Positions 21,720 through 27,719 of a stretch of DNA of 27,719 bases are shown here, in pieces (positions within the stretch are counted from its first letter, which is position 1; each line of letters begins with the position of its first letter). The stretch is from Pelargonium nanum. Its lineage: Eukaryota > Streptophyta > Magnoliopsida > Geraniales > Geraniaceae. The position numbers were made by a program, and so were the translations under genes. Under the pieces are notes generated by a model, which saw nothing but the letters and a program-made list of their open reading frames with translations, had not been told where the DNA came from and searched no databases. The DNA is taken from NCBI GenBank assembly GCA_036897485.1, contig JAYMTF010000969.1, positions 1-27,719 of the forward strand, given 5' to 3'.

Positions 21720-24700
21720 CTACTTGGACCAGGCAACTGTATCAATTTCTGCTTGGGCACTCCTGTACAACTCCAGTCTCTTTGCAAGTGCAGTGCGTCG
21801 CTCCATAACGGCTGGATCCTCGTTTAATAACGATGACAACCGCTTTGTCTGCAAGAATTTGAATTTGATAATTAGCATCAATCATATGATCTCCGGATGA
21901 TAAAAACGACAGAATCACATTTTCTTTCAAAGGTGAGACACCAGTGATCAAAACTCTTACCTCCAGTTTACCCAACTCAGCAAAGAAATGGTCGAGCAGG
22001 CTTCGTTTGGCCTCACGCACTTGGCAGTAAACGATGGACTTAGGAATGGAGTGTCGCAGACTGGTACACACCATATTGACGTAAGACAAAACTGTTGTTC
22101 CTGTTCAAATAGCAAGAGAATCTCGTGATCAGTAATTATGGAGATTTAGTGGCACTGCAGGCAGTAATTTCAACGGTAAGAATTAAAGTTCATGTCAGTT
22201 ACCGATTCTCCTAAGGTACGAATCATTGTATCTGTCAAAAATTGAATGTGCTGGGTTGCCACCCTTGTCCATGTCTTGAGGAAGCTTGCGGAAGAAATCA
22301 ACGGTCAGGTAACTACTTTCCATATCAACAAGCTGAAGTGTAGCTTTCCTGCTTTCTTCTCTCATTCTGTCTAGTGAGTCACAAGCCGCATTTGTGACCT
22401 CCACTCTGAGAGCAGGATACTGCTTTAACTCCTGCGAGACAAGAGAAAAATTAACAACTGAAGATGATGAAACTAAATCCTTTGAAATCATTTCTACACC
22501 TGAAGAGGTATCAAAGAAATACATTCTGATTCATTCTTCATTTGTAGTTTTGAACCCAAAGTTTCATTGATATATCAACTTTAAAACCAACGTGTATGAT
22601 AAAAAGTTTCATTTCCAGATTGTATGCTTACAAGTCTTGCATGAGAGTAGTTGACGAGGAGTCAAAGAAAATGCTATAAAATAAGATGAATGCTTGAACC
22701 CAGACTTTACATACCAGTGATACCACAGCAGATGTAAACATCTGACTCATAAGGCATCTATTCTTTTTATATACAATTTCCAGAACTCAAAACACCAGTT
22801 ATCTACCAATAAAATAATCTCATATTTGAGATGCTTGCATATCATGTCAGTCTAAGTAGGTTTCTCTCCGAGAAGCTTGATGCATATCCACCTTGTCCAC
22901 AAGTTACACAAATAGTTTCCTCCAATTTTCAATTACACCCTTAACTTCCAGAATACATTACCACTTTCAGTAATATTAGAATGGTAATTGAATGTAAACC
23001 TATAGCTGCAGCTCATATTCAGTTTGACGTAAGTACTTCTTACCCTTTTATTTCAATTCCTGATTTTCAATTATATTTTATCGTTAGGCGACTAGATTAA
23101 TTACTTAGAGATCAATGCAAATTTCTACAACTTTAAAAGATACTCTTATCTTGATTTCAAGAAAATTTCTCAAGACCCTTATGATGTCTTTATTAGTATG
23201 TATTGAAGCTTAAAACAAAATAAAAACATTTTACATGGTCTGACATCAATGAAACTGACCATATGTATCCATTTATTGAATTTGCACCTAAAGCACCCAA
23301 GTGTTATGTACATACACACGTCATGAAGTGCAATAAAAAAAACTTCCAAACAAAATACTAAAAGAGAAATGCAACAACAGCACTAATTAAGTGGGTATTA
23401 GTGTGAACATACTGCCGTTTCGCTGACTGCTTTGTGAACCAAGTCTTTCAATAAGGCATGAATCTGCAGTTGCAAAGAGAAAATATAAGGCAACAGGCAA
23501 TCACAAGGTCTATGCCAGGCAATATATTTCCATATTCCAAGTTGAATATTCACAATTTATCATATATCAGAATGCATACCGCATCAACCGACGCTTCAGC
23601 AGGACCTCTGATGGTAACTAAAGAAGATTCAATGAGACGACGATATCCTTGCTCAGGAGCTATTAAATGGGGTTGATATCCATCAGCTTCAGTAATAAGC
23701 TTTCGTACATTTTCCATTGATAGTTGTTTGTCAAATTGCAATCTTTTAAGAGCAGCAGGTAGCTGGTTATCAAAAACATTGTATATTTTATCCCCACCTG
23801 GGCGCCTGCAGACAACAATGAACATATTAAAGTGGAAGTCTAAGTAGAAGAAAAATCGAAGTAGATAGGCAACATATACAAACAGCAGAGAAGAACAACC
23901 CTGCACAATAAACATAAGTAATTTGTTACATACACGCCATCGAGGTGTTCCTTGAATATCTGATCGAACATACGGCAGATTTCCATGATTGTGTATAACT
24001 TTCCCTGAATGTTAACAGTAATCCATCAGTAGCACTTCTCATAATTAAGGATCACCTAGAAGCCAGCTACAATTTGTTAGGCTCCAAAGAATCGATCTAG
24101 AGATGGGTGAATAGATTGCTTATAAAAATATAAACCACCTTAAAATCAACAACGGAATTAAAATAGCAAGCAAGAAGAAAGTAAATACGACGACGTGTAG
24201 TGTTTCACAACTCTTCTTAAAGTTGATATTGGAGTAAGTCTTCAATATTGAAACACATAAATCACTTCAGACCTTGGATTGGTAAACTTGCTGAGAAATG
24301 CTAAAGAAGAAGACTTACTCCAGCATCAGCAGAAATAGGCTTTCCAAGGCGACTCAGTTCTGTTTCAAGCTCAGCAATTGTCTTGTTAATGAGTGACTGG
24401 ATCCCAGGGATTCTGGACTTGATAACAGTTTCCAAATGCTGAAATATTGAATTATTATAATCAAGTTAGAGCAGCAATAAGAACTATGATCCTAAAAGAA
24501 ACACCAGAACAAAATATATCTCAACTGCTGTCAAACATATTCAAATTACGCTAGAAAGTTAGTTTGGCTAGTTGTTTTATTGTTGTTGTGTACCTTGGAG
24601 AGCATTTTTGCTAGATGCTCAGAACCCATCCTGTGAGCAAGATGCTTGTATTCAGGAGTTTGAGCAAAATATTCACGCTCCCTGCGCCGGGCAGCAATCA

Positions 24701-27108
24701 TGTCAACATTCTTGTTAATATCTGCTTGAGAACGGTTCACAACACCAACCCAAGGAAATTTCAGCCGGTAAGCTTTTCCTTCCAATATCTACACAATGCA
24801 TACAATGTAATCAAAATAAGGTAATGCCAACTTCAAGTATGAACAACCAACAATAAGCTCAGAAAGCCTCCTGAGTAACCAACAATAAACTCAGCAAAAG
24901 TACCAAATTCATTTTACTGAATTTCTGCAAGCAACTAAACAAAAATAATTCATGTACACATCCCAAAATCAACAACGGAGATTGGATTATATTCAATAGA
25001 CAACTCTTTTGGGATGGGTTAAACTTTATTGTGTTGACGCATCTAAAGGAAATCCAGATTTGGCTTCCATAGAAGGTAATCTGAGGAATGATCAAGGTCA
25101 GTGAGTTCTACTTCTAGGGTTCTCGGGCTCCTTGGGGCAATGCACAGTCACTGTGGCGGAGTTGGAGGCTCTCCGCATGGGGTTGAAACTAGCTTGGGAT
25201 GGGGGTTGGAGGAATGTGCAATGTTTTGTTGACTCCAAAGCTTTTGTCCAGCTGAATAGAGAAGCTTCTACAGATAGGTAGGGCCTTGAAGTTTTGATAG
25301 ATGACATCTGGGAGCTTCTCAACCAGGACTGGCTGGGTTCTCTCCTGCATTGCTATAGGGAAAGTAATCACGTGGCGGATGGGTTGGCACAGCTACATTG
25401 TGTTTTGAGGGACAGACTGACCATTCACCGCACTCTGGCGAAGGAGCTTACTGATCGGATTGGAGAGGACATGCAGGGAGTGAGCTGCCCACGGTAGGTG
25501 GCCCCGAAATCTAGCTATTTGGCAGGTACTTTGTTTTACTGTTTCAGTTGATACCAAAAAGAAAAGATAGGATCTGGAAAAGCTTATGACTTGCAAAGGG
25601 AATACAAAATAATTTCCCCCTCCAAAATGTATATCACTGTTAAGTTTGGGCAGCCAGTTTGGACACAGTGAATAAAATGAGAAAAAAGTTTAAGGCAATC
25701 AATCCAAATGGTGAGGGAACTTTGGCTGCTTTCTTGAAACCCAATCCACCAGAGGAAAAAAGAATAAGAGATAATTTATCACGAAAGTAGGACTTACATC
25801 AACTGCATCAGTACCCTTGTCCATAAGATCAATCTTTGTCAAAACTCCAATTGTCCTATCCCCTAAAAGATTTAAAACAAAGAAAAAGTAGAGACAAAAC
25901 AAGAGTCATATTGCAGAAGTCTAAAATAACAGTAGATAATATCTTTAAAAAAAAGGAAATATGGTCTTAATGGCCAGCACAACACTATTGAAAAAAGTTA
26001 ACCTGTGGGGTCTACTTCACGAGAAATTTTAATTGCATCAGATGTAGCAAGATCTTGATTGGCAGGTGATATAGCTAATATGATAGAATTGGGCTGCATA
26101 ATACAGAATATATAAGGAATTAGGAAACATATTGTAAGAACTAGTCTCTTCAAAAATAACTTGTCTAAGTTTCACAAAACTGGACCAGGTTAGGGAAGAA
26201 ATTTTGACCAAATTAAATTTGTCTAAATGAAACTATCTTAAACAACTATTTCATGAAAAATTTCAATAGTAGGAACTCGACTTTATTTGCTGAGATTTAT
26301 ACTTGATAAAACTTCCATCCTTGTTCAATAATATGAAACTAGAGAGTTTAACAGTCCAGAGCTTCACGAGTCAGCATATACATATCTAGAACTCAATAGC
26401 ATTGTACAGCAGCATTGTTTCAGCTTTTCAGTTGAGATGAAAAGGAAAAAATGGGAAGAGAGATGAAATTCTACTTCAAAAGATTTATATAATTATATGT
26501 ACTAAAATATATAAAGATTTTGCAAAGAACTCAACTGTCACCCCAAGAGAGACTTAAAGAAGGGTTGATGACCCCCCACCTCTAGCAAATAAAAATAATA
26601 TTAATCTGGGAATCCATTAGAAGGTTGCTTATATCTTCAAGGTTACAGAACATAAAAATAAATTGAGTTCAAAATTGCCTTGAGAGCATTAAGTTTCAAT
26701 TTTTGAGGAGGATTTTACCTTCTCAATGTAAGAGCGAACCATATTCTCAATATCGTGGACAATGCTGTCAGGTTGACCCTCTACATAGCATAGGCAAAGA
26801 CAATATGTCAATATTGTTTCACTAGAATATGCACAGATTAAGGACTCGGTATGGTTGCTCAGAAAACCGAAGAGGGGAAGGAAGACAATAAGCTTTCACT
26901 TTTATCTTCCGTTTGGTTTGGGGATACTAAACAACCAACTTAAGCAAAATAAAAGCATTCAACTCCCCCTTCAGTTTTCTTGGTTCTTCAGCAACCAAAG
27001 AGAAAACACAAACACTGACTATTAAGCCATTTATAAATAATAACAAATACATCTTACCAACAGCTACTTTTGTAAGCCCAGGGAGATCAACAAGGGTCAA
27101 ATTGACAA
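21720..27108 (-). CDS. DRP1: Dynamin-related GTPase, DRP1 (phragmoplastin) class; 5' exons beyond right edge
   Basis: Twelve exons are visible and fit in phase: 27058-27108, 26719-26780, 26003-26093, 25798-25862, 24594-24788, 24319-24438, 23934-24004, 23580-23805, 23413-23463, 22203-22431, 21961-22100 and 21720-21848. They encode the last 475 residues or so of a protein normally about 610 long, ending VAWSK. The missing part is the N-terminus with the P-loop (G1) and switch I (G2). The GTPase motifs DLPG (G3, 27077-27088) and TKID (G4, 25828-25839) are intact. The middle domain and GTPase effector domain follow, with no PH or proline-rich domain, which defines the DRP1 class. DRP1 proteins polymerise on membranes and act in cell-plate formation and clathrin-mediated endocytosis. 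The sequence falls between Arabidopsis DRP1A and DRP1B, and near soybean phragmoplastin, rather than DRP1C or DRP1E. Introns at 24789-25797 and upstream of 27108 carry retroposon insertions that leave the splice sites untouched. Confidence 0.94.
25012..25560 (+). mobile_element. LINE fragment (RNase H-like domain) in a DRP1 intron
   Basis: One plus-strand frame gives the C-terminal RNase H-like domain common in plant L1-type LINEs. It has a [15 protein letters not shown] start (first catalytic Asp in the VDAS stretch), [10 protein letters not shown] (catalytic Glu region), FVDSKAFV (second Asp region) and an [10 protein letters not shown] end (His/Asp region). Two in-frame stops (25102-25104 and 25279-25281) show it is dead; both look like single-base changes of sense codons. 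The frame ends at 25497 and 60 bases of unassigned tail follow. The upstream reverse transcriptase region is absent, so this is a 5'-truncated copy, inserted opposite to DRP1 transcription. A cellular RNase H-like pseudogene of the same domain family is the alternative. Confidence 0.7.
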
Positions 27109-27177
27109 CTGCCATAGAAAAAGAAAACAGATTGATAAATAAGCACATGCACATGAGAAATCGGTAGAAGTAACAAA

Positions 27178-27338
27178 GAAAGGACGGGCCAATGCAAAAG
27201 GTTCCCACCAATGTATAGTCTGTGGAGGACATTTGCATACACAACATTAACCCTGCTTTTACAAAGAGACTACTTCACTTACTCGAACTCATGACCTCAA
27301 GGTCACAAGGCAACAACAATATTGTTGCACCAAGACTC
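27178..27338 (-). mobile_element. Au-like tRNA-derived SINE in a DRP1 intron
   Basis: Read on the minus strand, the element starts GAGTCTTGGTGCAACAATA, with an A-box-like TGGTGCAACAA. It has a B-box-like GAGTTCGAGT (about 27281-27290), then CTCTTTGTAAAAGCAGGGT, and ends near GGTGGGAACCTTTTGCATTGG. This order of words is that of the widespread angiosperm Au-type SINE as I remember it. Several differences from the remembered consensus and no clear target-site duplication suggest an old copy. It lies in the intron just upstream of the exon at 27058-27108, in the same orientation as the gene. Confidence 0.6.
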
Positions 27339-27719
27339 GTGTAATGTGAATCCAAAAATGAAAGTACCATCAAACTATAACGCCAACTAAGTAGATGAAT
27401 CAACTAAAGATCAATGCGGTCCAAACTAAAAATTAAACATGTTAAAACTGACTGCTAAATGACAGCCAGTGATTTAACTATTCAAGAGCAGGTCTTGATA
27501 GACCGTGCCAGAAAAGGCTTCCTAGCCACATACTTCTGCATATTAACATGTATAGAAATTTACGCTTGAGCTGAGTCACATCTTGTTTTTGTTTACATCC
27601 TTATTCATAGTAAACACCAATATTTATTGAACTGCATTAGCCTAATTTATGTATAAAAAAACGTATGTATAAGTTCTCCAATGGAAGTAGTGTGCAATGT
27701 CTCTTGCTATATGACACAA

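Noticed and set aside
24060-24310. Possible retrotransposon-like words (GATGGGTGAATAG) in a DRP1 intron
   Set aside because: One short word resembling common plant repeat sequence is not enough; no terminal repeats, Pol III boxes or coding remains are visible.

Overview
This is a window of nuclear DNA from a flowering plant, most likely a core eudicot. The genes are split by AT-rich introns with GT-AG borders, the spacers are AT-rich and repeat-littered, and there is a nuclear tRNA-Ser gene plus plant-type SINE, MITE, LINE and Ty1/copia pieces. I cannot name the species. I joined exons by eye, using splice sites, reading phase and remembered plant protein families.

Layout, left to right. (1) The left edge holds the 3' end of a Ty1/copia retrotransposon with its LTR (1-261). 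(2) A minus-strand gene for a RING plus PHD zinc-finger protein of the Arabidopsis At4g10930 type (703-5371) starts inside the window and runs off the left side. (3) An intergenic stretch (about 5.7-7.4 kb) carries microsatellites and a decayed Stowaway-like MITE. (4) A complete eight-exon calcineurin B-like calcium sensor gene, best matching CBL8, lies on the plus strand (8374-10169). (5) A two-exon type II phosphatidylinositol 4-kinase gamma gene with two ubiquitin-like domains is on the plus strand (11646-14126). (6) A tRNA-Ser(UGA) gene is on the minus strand (14699-14780), followed by a tRNA-derived SINE with a perfect 15-bp target-site duplication. (7) An intronless, GC-rich LEA_2/NHL-family membrane protein gene is on the plus strand (15433-16053). 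(8) A two-exon alpha/beta-hydrolase gene of the At4g10955 type is on the minus strand (16820-18509, with a leader intron reaching to about 19.9 kb). (9) After a 1.6-kb spacer, a DRP1-class dynamin (phragmoplastin) gene occupies 21720 to beyond the right edge on the minus strand. Twelve exons are visible; the first roughly 135 residues lie outside. Its introns contain a LINE RNase-H fragment and a SINE.

The genes do not form a pathway. They are ordinary plant housekeeping and signalling genes: calcium sensing (CBL8), a lipid-kinase-like signalling protein (PI4K gamma), membrane fission and cell-plate formation (DRP1), a nuclear zinc-finger protein, a lipase-like protein and a membrane NHL protein. 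The gene order looks ancestral, because it brings together homologues of neighbouring Arabidopsis chromosome 4 genes (At4g10930, At4g10955) and of neighbouring chromosome 1 genes (CBL8 beside PI4K gamma-like genes). I see no convincing evidence of a previously undescribed system. The points most worth a second look are the recent SINE insertion, the microsynteny, the leader introns in four of six protein genes, and the GC-rich intronless island.
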